This document shows, one piece after another, positions 1 through 5,979 of a stretch of 5,979 bases of DNA (position 1 is its first letter; the number at the start of each line of letters is the position of its first letter). Origin of the DNA: Thermoleophilaceae bacterium (GTDB taxonomy: Bacteria > Actinomycetota > Thermoleophilia > Solirubrobacterales > Thermoleophilaceae); the NCBI GenBank assembly GCA_013695855.1, contig JACCZR010000129.1:1-5979 (forward strand). Direction: 5' to 3'. A program made the translations under genes and the position numbers. Below the pieces are notes generated by a model, which searched no databases, was not told where the DNA came from, and saw only the letters and a list, made by a program, of their open reading frames with translations.

Positions 1-106
1 CGAGGACGGCGACCTGCCCCGGCCGTGGATCGTCTCGACGCAGACGGGCACCTTCCGCCGGGGCCGCGGAAGCAAAGTCGGCTTCCGGGTAAAGCCGGCC
101 CGGTAA
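1..106 (+). CDS. C-terminal end of an unrecognised protein (partial)
   Basis: The frame beginning at base 2 reads 34 codons to a TAA at 104-106, and the 5' part lies outside the window. About 31 of the 34 codons end in G or C, matching the real genes here and better than the competing frames. The tail is basic: it contains PRPWIVSTQTGTF, then an Arg/Gly-rich stretch, and ends GFRVKPAR. No domain can be named from so little sequence. The gene runs convergently toward the hydrolase gene, with a 70-bp spacer that holds a hairpin. The coding call rests on codon bias and a clean stop only, so confidence is moderate and no function is proposed. Confidence 0.5.
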   Translation, partial: EDGDLPRPWIVSTQTGTFRRGRGSKVGFRVKPAR

Positions 107-113
107 GCGAGCA

Positions 114-140
114 GAGCGTCCGGTCGCCCGACCAGCGCTC
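114..140. terminator. Candidate hairpin terminator between convergent genes
   Basis: Bases 114-118 (GAGCG) pair with 136-140 (CGCTC), and inside them 122-125 (GGTC) pair with 130-133 (GACC) around a GCCC loop, leaving a small asymmetric internal loop. It starts 8 bases after the TAA of the upstream plus-strand gene and lies 37 bases beyond the minus-strand hydrolase stop. There is no T-tract on either side, so it is not a textbook intrinsic terminator. Hairpins without T-tracts are often proposed as terminators in GC-rich actinobacteria. In sequence this GC-rich such stems also arise by chance. Confidence 0.35.
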
Positions 141-152
141 GGGCTGCGCTCC

Positions 153-189
153 TCCGCTGGCCCAGCCGCTCGTCCGCTAGCCCAGCCGC
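153..189. repeat. 20-bp tandem duplication across the hydrolase stop codon
   Basis: The 17-mer at 153-169 matches that at 173-189 with one mismatch (G at 159, A at 179), giving a repeat period of 20 bases. The right-hand copy contains the last codons and the TAG stop of the minus-strand hydrolase. In the left-hand copy, read on the minus strand, the stop triplet has become CAG. This suggests a small slippage duplication at the gene's 3' end. Confidence 0.6.
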
Positions 190-1184
190 CAGAGCTCCTG
201 CTCGCCGTGCTCCTCGCGGCTGATCTCGCCCAGCTTCTCCAGGTGGGTCAGGTAGCAGAGGGTCTCGGGGAAGATCCAGCTCACCCGAGCGAAGGTCGGG
301 ATGTCGGCCAGCAGGCCGGCGGCGCCACGAACGTCGTCCACCAGGTCGTATGCGGCTCGGGGGCCGTCGGCCAGGGCGGCGCGGATGCCGTCGAGACGCG
401 CGGCGATCGTGCGACGGTTCGCGGCGATCAGGCCGCGCGCGTCACGCACCGGGCGGCCGTGGCCGGCCAGCACCAGGCTGATGTCGAGCTGCTCGACCAC
501 GTCGAGGCTCGAGAGGAACTCGCCCGCGGGGTCGGGCGTGTAGCCGTGGTCGTAGTAGAGGGAGACACGGCCCAGGAGGTGGTCGCCCGACAGCAACAGC
601 CTGCGCTCCGGTTGGTGGAGGACCACGTGAGAGGGCGCGTGGCCGGGCGTCTCGTAGGCGCGCCAGGTGCCCAGGTCGCTCTCCACCTCCACGCCGTCGG
701 TGAGGTCGCGGTCGGGCATCACGATCCCCGACAGTCCTGAGCCACGCCCGCGGCGGGTGGACTCGTACTCCTCGAGGTCGTCCAGCGGAGTGCCGCTGTG
801 GCGGGCCACCTCGACGCGCCACTGCATTGTCCGGTCGGGGTGCTGCGCAGCGCCGGTGGTGTGGCCGTGGTTGGGGTTCATCCACAGCTCGCAGCCCGTC
901 TCCTCCACGATCGCCGCGGCCTGCCCGTAGTGGTCGCCGTGGGCGTGGGTGCACACCAGCAGCCGCACGTGTTCGAGGCCGAGGCCGGCCTGCGCCAGCG
1001 CCTGGCGCAGCCCGCTCAGCGATCCGGGCTCCGACAGCCCGCAGTCCACCAGCACCACGCCGCTTCCCGCGGCGACCGCGAAGGCGTTCACGTGCGGCAC
1101 CACCGGCCACGGCAGCGGCAGGCGCAGGCGCCACAGGCCCGGCAGTACGCGGTCGGCCCGGGCCAGCTCGCGGCGCCGGCTCAT
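177..1184 (-). CDS. Metallo-beta-lactamase-fold hydrolase with C-terminal helical/winged-helix-like region
   Basis: A 335-residue protein of the glyoxalase II/LACTB2-like branch of the metallo-beta-lactamase superfamily, presumably a cytoplasmic hydrolase with a two-metal site. The family motif THAHGDHYG at residues 79-87 gives H80, H82, D84 and H85. The remaining ligands are H182 (in TPGHAPSH), D201 (in LLSGDHLLG) and H242 (in LAGHGRPV), so the full ligand set is present. Residues from about 250 to the end (NRRTIAARLDGIRAAL onward) resemble the winged-helix tail of LACTB2-type members. No signal peptide or membrane segment is seen. The ATG start is favoured because it overlaps the TGA of the preceding mini-ORF as ATGA, implying translational coupling; a GGAG lies 11 bases upstream. 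The substrate cannot be told: thioester, lactone and phosphodiester hydrolases all share this fold. Confidence 0.9.
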   Translation of the reverse strand: MSRRRELARADRVLPGLWRLRLPLPWPVVPHVNAFAVAAGSGVVLVDCGLSEPGSLSGLRQALAQAGLGLEHVRLLVCTHAHGDHYGQAAAIVEETGCELWMNPNHGHTTGAAQHPDRTMQWRVEVARHSGTPLDDLEEYESTRRGRGSGLSGIVMPDRDLTDGVEVESDLGTWRAYETPGHAPSHVVLHQPERRLLLSGDHLLGRVSLYYDHGYTPDPAGEFLSSLDVVEQLDISLVLAGHGRPVRDARGLIAANRRTIAARLDGIRAALADGPRAAYDLVDDVRGAAGLLADIPTFARVSWIFPETLCYLTHLEKLGEISREEHGEQELWRLG

Positions 1185-1306
1185 CCTTTGTCGCGCTCCG
1201 CGTCGATCAGCATGCCGGGGTTGAGCGGCGCCTGCGGGTCCACCGCCCCTCTTGCGTAGCCCCAGGCCCAGAACTTGCGCCGGCGGGTGGTCGCCTCGGC
1301 AGCCAT
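1181..1306 (-). pseudogene. Collapsed FAD-linked oxidase remnant: N- and C-terminal ends joined in frame
   Basis: An ATG at 1306 opens 41 codons ending in a TGA at 1181-1183 that overlaps the hydrolase start. Residues 8-18 (RRRKFWAWGYA) look like the extreme N-terminus of actinobacterial FAD-binding oxidases of the FAD_binding_4/alkyldihydroxyacetonephosphate-synthase-like group. Residues 22-35 (VDPQAPLNPGMLID) look like the extreme C-terminus of the same enzymes, whose usual form is close to DPxGILNPGxL. The FAD-binding and substrate domains, normally 400 or more residues, are missing between them. The junction falls near residues 18-21 (about 1244-1255). The frame is intact, so a short peptide could still be made and could keep the hydrolase coupled. 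An in-frame GTG at 1330 is an alternative start. The resemblance is from memory of the family; a real small protein, or an assembly collapse, are the alternatives. Confidence 0.55.
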
Positions 1307-1341
1307 GCGGGGAAGCTTCTCAGGCTTCACCGGGCAGGGGC

Positions 1342-1347
1342 TAGAGT
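1342..1347 (+). promoter_or_regulatory. Possible -10 element (TAGAGT) for a near-leaderless kgd transcript
   Basis: TAGAGT fits the actinobacterial TANNNT -10 pattern and ends 9 bases before the ATG at 1357. Transcription would then start at about 1353-1355, leaving almost no 5' leader. This agrees with the absence of a Shine-Dalgarno sequence at normal spacing; the only purine run, AGGGG at 1336-1340, is 16 bases from the ATG. No good -35 is visible; the nearest candidate, TTCTCA at 1317-1322, has a 19-base spacer. The whole divergent spacer to the minus-strand ORF is only 50 bases. Confidence 0.35.
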
Positions 1348-1356
1348 CCAAAGCAC

Positions 1357-4300
1357 ATGGTCACCCGCACCTCGACGGTCGAGATCACGATGCCCCAGAT
1401 GGGCGAGTCGGTGACCGAGGGGACGGTGCTCGAGTGGCGCAAGCAGGTGGGTGACCGGGTCGAGGCCGACGAGCCGCTGCTCGACGTCTCCACCGACAAG
1501 GTGGACACCGAGATCCCCTCGCCGGTCTCCGGAACCCTGACCAGCATCGCCGTCGAGCCCGATCAGACGGTGGCCGTGGGGGCCGTGCTGGGTGAGATCG
1601 AGCCCGGCGACGCGCCATTCGCCAACGGGAGCGGCGTGGAAGGGCCCGCCGAGCCGCCGCCCATCCAGGGCAACGGCGGCGTGAATGTCACGCCCGTCGC
1701 CGCCCGCATGGCGGGAGAGCACGGGGTCGACTTGAGCGCGCTGAGCGGCACCGGCCCGCGCGGCAAGGTGACCAAGGACGACGTCCGCGACGCCATCGAG
1801 GGCAACGGGTCAGCCTCCTCCGGACCGCCCGCCGATGCCGAGACCCAGGTCATCCGCGGCCCGGCGGCCACGCTCGTTCGCTTCATGAACGAGAGCCGCT
1901 CGATCCCGACGGCCACCAGCTTCCGCACTCTCCCGGTCACCACGCTGGACGCCCGCCGCCGCGCGCTGAAGAACGCGGGTCGCAAGCTCTCCTTCACCCA
2001 CCTGATCGCCTGGGCGATCGTCAAGGCCGCCGGGGACTGGCCGGTGATGGGCCACTCTTACGCGGAGGCCGACGGCAGGCCACAGCGTGTGACCCCGGGC
2101 TCGGTCTCGCTCGGGCTGGCCGTGGACGTGGAGCGAAAGGACGGCACCCGCTCGCTGGTCGTGCCGGTGCTCCACGATGCAGGCGCCCTCAGCTTCCCCG
2201 AGTTCACCGCTCGCTACGACGAGCTGGTGGCCGGGGCCCGAGGCAACACCCTGGACCCCAGTGCCTACCAGGGCGCCAACATCACACTGACCAACCCGGG
2301 CGGCCTGGGCACGGTGGCCTCGGTGCCGCGGCTGATGCCCGGCCAGGGCACGATCGTGGCCACCGGCTCGATCGGCTACCCACCCGGCCTGGCCAACGTG
2401 GACCCCGCCCGCCTGAACGAGCTCGGCGTGGACAAGGTCATGACGATGACCTCGACATACGACCACCGCGTGATCGGTGGCGCGGAGTCGGGCTCGTTCC
2501 TGCGCCGGGTCGACCAGCTGCTGCAGGGCGAGGACAGCTTCTACGACGGCGTGGTGGAGAGCCTCGGGGTCTCGCTCGAGGCACCCGAGAAGACGGCAGC
2601 GCCGGCGACGGCCGCCGAGCCGGTGCCCGCCCCCGCGGCCAGCGGCGTGCCCAGCGAGGCGCTGCTCGGTGCCGTGCAGGCCGCCACCTCGGTTGTCAAG
2701 GCCCACCGCACCCACGGCCACCTGGCCGCCACGCTGGACCCGCTGGGCTCGGTGCCGCGCGGCGACCCCGCGCTCGACCCCGAGTCGGTGAACCTGACCG
2801 CCGGCCAGATGCAGGCCATCCCCGCCGGCGTGCTGCGCGTGGCGGTGCCGGGTGAGACCTTCGCCGACGCCCTTCCCCACCTCAGCGAGACCTACTGCGG
2901 GACGATCGCGTACGAGGTCGAGCACATCGCCGGCCACAAGCGGCGCGTCTGGCTGCGTCAACAGATCGAGTCAGGCGAGCACCGACAGCCACTCGACGAC
3001 GAGCACAAGCGCAGGCTGCTCAAGCGCCTGTCCGAGGTCGAGGCGCTGGAGACCTACCTGCACAAGGCCTTCCTGGGCAAGAAGCAGTTCTCGATCGAGG
3101 GCCTCGACGCGCTCCTGCCGATGCTCGACGAGGCCATCGAGCTGGCCACCGAGGCGGGCGCGCGTGACGTGGTGCTGGGCATGGCCCACCGGGGACGGCT
3201 GAACGTCCAGGCCCACACCGTGGGCCTGCCCTACGCGCGGATCCTGGCCGAGTTCGAGGGTGAGCAGCGCCTGGAGGCCGACACCGCGCAGCCCGAAGGC
3301 GGCACCGGCGACGTCAAGTACCACTACGGCGCCTCGGGGACCTTCCGCACCCAGGGCGGGCGCGGTGTGACGGTCACGCTCTCCCACAACCCCAGCCACC
3401 TCGAGTTCATCGACCCGGTGATCGAAGGCCGCACGCGGGCCGACCAGACATCGCGCAAGGGGCGCGAGACCCACCATGACCCCAGCGTCGTGGTCCCGGT
3501 GCTCATGCACGGAGACGCAGCCTTCCCGGGCCAGGGCGTGGTGGCCGAGACGCTGAACCTGCAGGCGCTGGAGGGCTACTCCACCGGCGGCACGGTGCAC
3601 GTCATCACCAACAACCAGCTGGGTTTCACAACGGATCCGAGCGAGAGCCGCTCCACGCGCTACGCCTCGGACCTGGCCAAGGGCTTCGACATCCCGATCA
3701 TCCACGTGAACTCCGACGACGTGGAGGCCTGCGTCGCAGCCACCCGGCTCGCGATGGCCTTCCGCAAGGAGTTCGGCCGCGACGCACTCATCGACCTCAT
3801 CGGCTACCGCCGCTACGGCCACAACGAGACCGACGAGCCGGCCTACACGCAGCCGGCAATGTACGAGGCGATCAAGGCCCACCCACCGGTGCGGAAGATC
3901 TATGCCAACCGCCTGGTGGCCGAGGGCGTGGTGACCCAGGACGAGGCCCGAACGATGCTCGACGACGCCACCACCATGCTCTCCGAGGCCCACGAGGAAC
4001 TCAAGGAGTCGATGGGCGGCGACGCCCGCCATCAGACCGGCGAGCACGAGATCGACCGCACGATGAGCCGCGAGCCGCGCACCACGGTGCCCGCTGACAC
4101 TCTGCGCTCGCTCAACGAGCAGCTGCTGCGCGTGCCCAACGGCTTCACGGTGCACCGCAAGCTCGGTCCCCAGTTGGAGAAGCGACGCAAGACGCTGGGC
4201 GACGAGGGCGGCATCGACTGGGCACAGGCCGAGGCGCTCTCCTTCGCGTCGCTGTTGGCACTTGGCGTGCCGGTCCGCCTGACCGGCCAGGACACCGAGC

Positions 4301-5292
4301 GCGGCACGTTCTCCCACCGCCACCTGGTGCTGCACGACGCCAAGACCGGCGAGCGCCACGTGCCGATACAGAACCTACGCGACGCCCACGCGCCCTTCGA
4401 GCTGCACAACAGCCCGCTGTCCGAGCAGGCCTGCCTGGGCTTCGAGTACGGCTACTCGGTCCAGGCCACCGACGCCCTGGTGGCGTGGGAAGCGCAGTTC
4501 GGCGACTTCGTGAACGGAGCGCAGGTGATCATCGACCAGTTCCTGGTCTCCGGTCTGGCCAAGTGGGGCCAGACCTCACGGCTGACCCTGTTGCTTCCCC
4601 ACGGCTACGAGGGCTCGGGCCCCGAGCACTCCAGCGCGCGCCTGGAGCGCTTCCTGCAGCTGGCCGCCGAGGGCAACATCCGCGTGACCAACCCCACCAC
4701 CCCCGCGCAGTACTTCCACCTGCTGCGCAGGCAAGCGTTGGTGGGCAAGGCAAGGCCCCTCGTGGTGATGACGCCCAAGAGCCTGCTGCGCCTGCCTGCG
4801 GCCACCTCGAAGCTCGGCGAGCTCAGCGACGGCGCCTTCCAGCGTGTGATCGGCGACCCCAAGGCCGATCCGCAGAAGGTCAAGAAGCTGGTGCTGTGCT
4901 CGGGCAAGGTCTTCTACGACATCGACGGCCACGAGGAACGTGACGCCGTCGAGCACATCGTCGTCGCACGCGCCGAGCAGCTGTACCCCTTCCCCGAGGC
5001 GGACATCGGGGAGCTCATCCAGAGTCTCCCGAACCTCGAGCGAGTGGTCTGGGTGCAGGAGGAGCCGCGCAACATGGGCGCGCGCGCCTTCATGCGGCGC
5101 AAGATGGCCGAGATCCTGCCCCCCAAGCTGTCCTACAACTACGTGGGCCGCCAGCTGCGCGCATCGCCCGGCGAGGGCTACGCCGCGGCCCACAAGCGCG
5201 AGCAGTCACGCATCGTGCGCGTGGCGCTGGACCTCGAGGACGACCGGCTGGACCCAGACCTCTCGGCCCAGCGGCAGTGGCTGAGCCCGTAG
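1357..5292 (+). CDS. kgd: Four-module fused 2-oxoglutarate dehydrogenase (lipoyl, subunit-binding, E2 and E1 domains)
   Basis: A 1311-residue cytoplasmic TCA-cycle enzyme that decarboxylates 2-oxoglutarate on thiamine diphosphate (E1) and transfers succinyl to CoA (E2). A lipoyl domain (about 8-82) has its lipoyl lysine at K48 in STDKVD. A Pro/Gly-rich linker leads to a peripheral subunit-binding domain (about 110-148, VTPVAARMAGEHGVDLSALS then GTGPRGKVTKDDV). The acyltransferase-like domain (about 165-400) has LTNPGGLGTV, SVPRLMPGQG and YDHRVIGGAESG, the last with H370. A Pro/Ala linker (409-430) precedes E1 (about 432-1311). E1 motifs are GMAHRGRLNV (608-617), HGDAAFPGQGVV (718-729), TNNQLGFTTDP (751-761), GYRRYGHNETDEPAYTQP (816-833), GQDTERGTFSHRH (977-989) and PHGYEGSGPEHSSARLERFL (1081-1100). 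D720 and N753 are 33 apart, as for the E. coli Mg-ThDP ligands. Known KGD/OdhA enzymes share the E2-E1 fusion but lack the first two modules. The ATG at 1357 is favoured, though GTG at 1360 is possible. Confidence 0.95.
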   Translation: MVTRTSTVEITMPQMGESVTEGTVLEWRKQVGDRVEADEPLLDVSTDKVDTEIPSPVSGTLTSIAVEPDQTVAVGAVLGEIEPGDAPFANGSGVEGPAEPPPIQGNGGVNVTPVAARMAGEHGVDLSALSGTGPRGKVTKDDVRDAIEGNGSASSGPPADAETQVIRGPAATLVRFMNESRSIPTATSFRTLPVTTLDARRRALKNAGRKLSFTHLIAWAIVKAAGDWPVMGHSYAEADGRPQRVTPGSVSLGLAVDVERKDGTRSLVVPVLHDAGALSFPEFTARYDELVAGARGNTLDPSAYQGANITLTNPGGLGTVASVPRLMPGQGTIVATGSIGYPPGLANVDPARLNELGVDKVMTMTSTYDHRVIGGAESGSFLRRVDQLLQGEDSFYDGVVESLGVSLEAPEKTAAPATAAEPVPAPAASGVPSEALLGAVQAATSVVKAHRTHGHLAATLDPLGSVPRGDPALDPESVNLTAGQMQAIPAGVLRVAVPGETFADALPHLSETYCGTIAYEVEHIAGHKRRVWLRQQIESGEHRQPLDDEHKRRLLKRLSEVEALETYLHKAFLGKKQFSIEGLDALLPMLDEAIELATEAGARDVVLGMAHRGRLNVQAHTVGLPYARILAEFEGEQRLEADTAQPEGGTGDVKYHYGASGTFRTQGGRGVTVTLSHNPSHLEFIDPVIEGRTRADQTSRKGRETHHDPSVVVPVLMHGDAAFPGQGVVAETLNLQALEGYSTGGTVHVITNNQLGFTTDPSESRSTRYASDLAKGFDIPIIHVNSDDVEACVAATRLAMAFRKEFGRDALIDLIGYRRYGHNETDEPAYTQPAMYEAIKAHPPVRKIYANRLVAEGVVTQDEARTMLDDATTMLSEAHEELKESMGGDARHQTGEHEIDRTMSREPRTTVPADTLRSLNEQLLRVPNGFTVHRKLGPQLEKRRKTLGDEGGIDWAQAEALSFASLLALGVPVRLTGQDTERGTFSHRHLVLHDAKTGERHVPIQNLRDAHAPFELHNSPLSEQACLGFEYGYSVQATDALVAWEAQFGDFVNGAQVIIDQFLVSGLAKWGQTSRLTLLLPHGYEGSGPEHSSARLERFLQLAAEGNIRVTNPTTPAQYFHLLRRQALVGKARPLVVMTPKSLLRLPAATSKLGELSDGAFQRVIGDPKADPQKVKKLVLCSGKVFYDIDGHEERDAVEHIVVARAEQLYPFPEADIGELIQSLPNLERVVWVQEEPRNMGARAFMRRKMAEILPPKLSYNYVGRQLRASPGEGYAAAHKREQSRIVRVALDLEDDRLDPDLSAQRQWLSP

Positions 5293-5297
5293 CGAGG

Positions 5298-5324
5298 CCA
5301 GCCAGGAGCGGGCCCAGCCAGGAG
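5298..5324. repeat. Short direct repeat in the convergent spacer
   Basis: The 11-mer CCAGCCAGGAG occurs at 5298-5308 and again at 5314-5324, a period of 16 bases, within the 43-bp gap between the kgd stop and the dehydrogenase stop. GCGAG (5292-5296) and CTCGC (5326-5330) flank it and could pair as a weak 5-bp stem with a long loop. No T-tract follows. I see no convincing terminator, so function is unknown and the repeat may be simple slippage. Confidence 0.5.
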
Positions 5325-5335
5325 GCTCGCCCCAG

Positions 5336-5979
5336 CTACCTCTTGTTCGCCTGAGCGTGGGCCATCTGGGCGGCTATCTCGTGTGAGCCGAGCTTTCGTT
5401 GCAGCGCGGCGGTGGGGCCAGGCGCCAGCTCTGCGGCTCGCGCACCGAGGCGCAGCGCCAGCGGGGCCACGTTGATCTCGCCGCGGTCGCGCTCCACCGC
5501 GCGGATGACGGCCCGCGCCACGTCGTCCGCTGTCACGGTGCGCACCCCGCGGGGCAGCTCCACCCCGGTCTCGGCGTACATGCCCACCTCCGAGACGAAG
5601 CTCGGCGAGACCACGCTCACGCCGACACCCGTGCCGTGCAAATCTTCGCGCAGGCCACCGGCCAGGCCCCGCAGGCCGAACTTGGTGGCCGAGTAGAGCG
5701 AGGAGCCGGCCGTGGCGACACGGCCGTTGAGCGAGCCGATGAACACCAGGTGGCCGCTGCCTCGCTCCCGCATGGCGGGCACCAGCGCCCGCGCCAGCTG
5801 GGCCGGCACACGCAGGTTGACCTCGATCGCGCGGTCGATCTCCTCGGCTGTGAAGCCGTCGAGGGGACCGCTGGCGGGCAGGGCGGCGTTGGCAACCAGC
5901 AGGTCGACCCGCCCGGCACGCTCCGCCAGCTCGAGCGCCGCGCCGGGCTCGGCCAGGTCGGCGGGCTCGAGCCGGGGCC
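5336..5979 (-). CDS. Short-chain dehydrogenase/reductase, C-terminal part (partial at window edge)
   Basis: The minus-strand frame stays open from the window edge (first whole codon 5975-5977) to the TAG at 5336-5338, giving 213 residues without the N-terminus. A GTG at 5809 is not the real start, because conserved sequence continues upstream of it. Classical NAD(P)-dependent oxidoreductase signatures are present: LLVANAALPASGPLD (NAA at fragment residues 30-32), N54 in EVNLR, the catalytic serine S82 in FIGSLNG, and YSATK (Y95, K99). The glycine-rich TGxxxGxG cofactor loop would lie outside the window. The usual PG motif after the active site reads SPSFVSEVGM. Family members reduce or oxidise a wide range of alcohols and ketones, so the substrate is not predictable. 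It is convergent to kgd with a 43-bp gap, so co-transcription is excluded. Confidence 0.9.
   Translation of the reverse strand, partial: PRLEPADLAEPGAALELAERAGRVDLLVANAALPASGPLDGFTAEEIDRAIEVNLRVPAQLARALVPAMRERGSGHLVFIGSLNGRVATAGSSLYSATKFGLRGLAGGLREDLHGTGVGVSVVSPSFVSEVGMYAETGVELPRGVRTVTADDVARAVIRAVERDRGEINVAPLALRLGARAAELAPGPTAALQRKLGSHEIAAQMAHAQANKR

Noticed and set aside
1..180. Frame 1 open reading from base 1 to a TAG at 178-180
   Set aside because: It would overlap the end of the hydrolase gene and reads as Pro/Arg-rich sequence; the frame ending at 106 has the codon bias of a real gene.
207..1259. Several plus-strand open frames across the hydrolase gene
   Set aside because: The minus-strand frame carries the complete metal-ligand set. 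The plus-strand frames are low-complexity Arg/Ala/Pro translations without motifs.
1390..1392. A later start for kgd at the ATG of MPQMGES
   Set aside because: It would remove the first strand (TVEIT) of the lipoyl domain, which family members have before the MPQ motif.
1810..4359. Long minus-strand open frames of 383 and 462 codons inside kgd
   Set aside because: They lie antisense to a gene with unmistakable domain motifs. Their compositions (rich in His, Arg, Gly and Val) are typical of shadow frames in GC-rich DNA, and no recognisable motif was found in them.
5336..5809. Taking the short-chain dehydrogenase as a complete 157-residue gene starting at GTG 5809
   Set aside because: The frame continues upstream through the conserved VANAA and EVNL motifs to the window edge, so the gene is simply cut by the edge.

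Overview
This is a very GC-rich window whose genes strongly prefer G or C at the third codon position. The dominant gene is a fused 2-oxoglutarate dehydrogenase of the KGD/OdhA type, with E2-like and E1 domains in one chain. That fusion is characteristic of Actinomycetota. The lineage within that phylum cannot be fixed from sequence reading alone; a deep-branching actinobacterium such as a Thermoleophilia member is my guess.

Layout, left to right. (a) 1-106: the last 34 codons of an unrecognised plus-strand gene. (b) 107-176: a short convergent spacer with a hairpin that could act as a terminator, and half of a 20-bp tandem duplication. (c) 177-1184, minus: a complete metallo-beta-lactamase-fold hydrolase with all expected metal ligands. 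(d) 1181-1306, minus: a 41-codon ORF overlapping the hydrolase start by ATGA. It looks like the N-terminal and C-terminal ends of an FAD-linked oxidase joined directly, as if the middle had been deleted in frame. (e) 1307-1356: a 50-bp divergent spacer with a possible promoter. (f) 1357-5292, plus: a 1311-residue protein carrying, in order, a lipoyl domain, an E3/E1-binding (peripheral subunit-binding) domain, a succinyltransferase-like domain and a full E1 2-oxoglutarate dehydrogenase. (g) 5293-5335: a 43-bp convergent spacer with a short direct repeat. (h) 5336-5979, minus: the C-terminal 213 residues of a classical short-chain dehydrogenase/reductase, cut by the window edge.

The large fusion supplies the E1 and E2 activities of the TCA-cycle step from 2-oxoglutarate to succinyl-CoA. 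Unlike the characterised mycobacterial and corynebacterial enzymes, it carries its own lipoyl arm and a subunit-binding domain, so only E3 (dihydrolipoamide dehydrogenase, not in this window) should be needed from elsewhere. The hydrolase and the oxidase remnant probably belonged to one minus-strand operon. The flanking short-chain dehydrogenase has no evident functional link to the fusion. The two most notable things are the four-module fusion and the collapsed oxidase gene. I saw no rRNA, tRNA, CRISPR array or insertion sequence.
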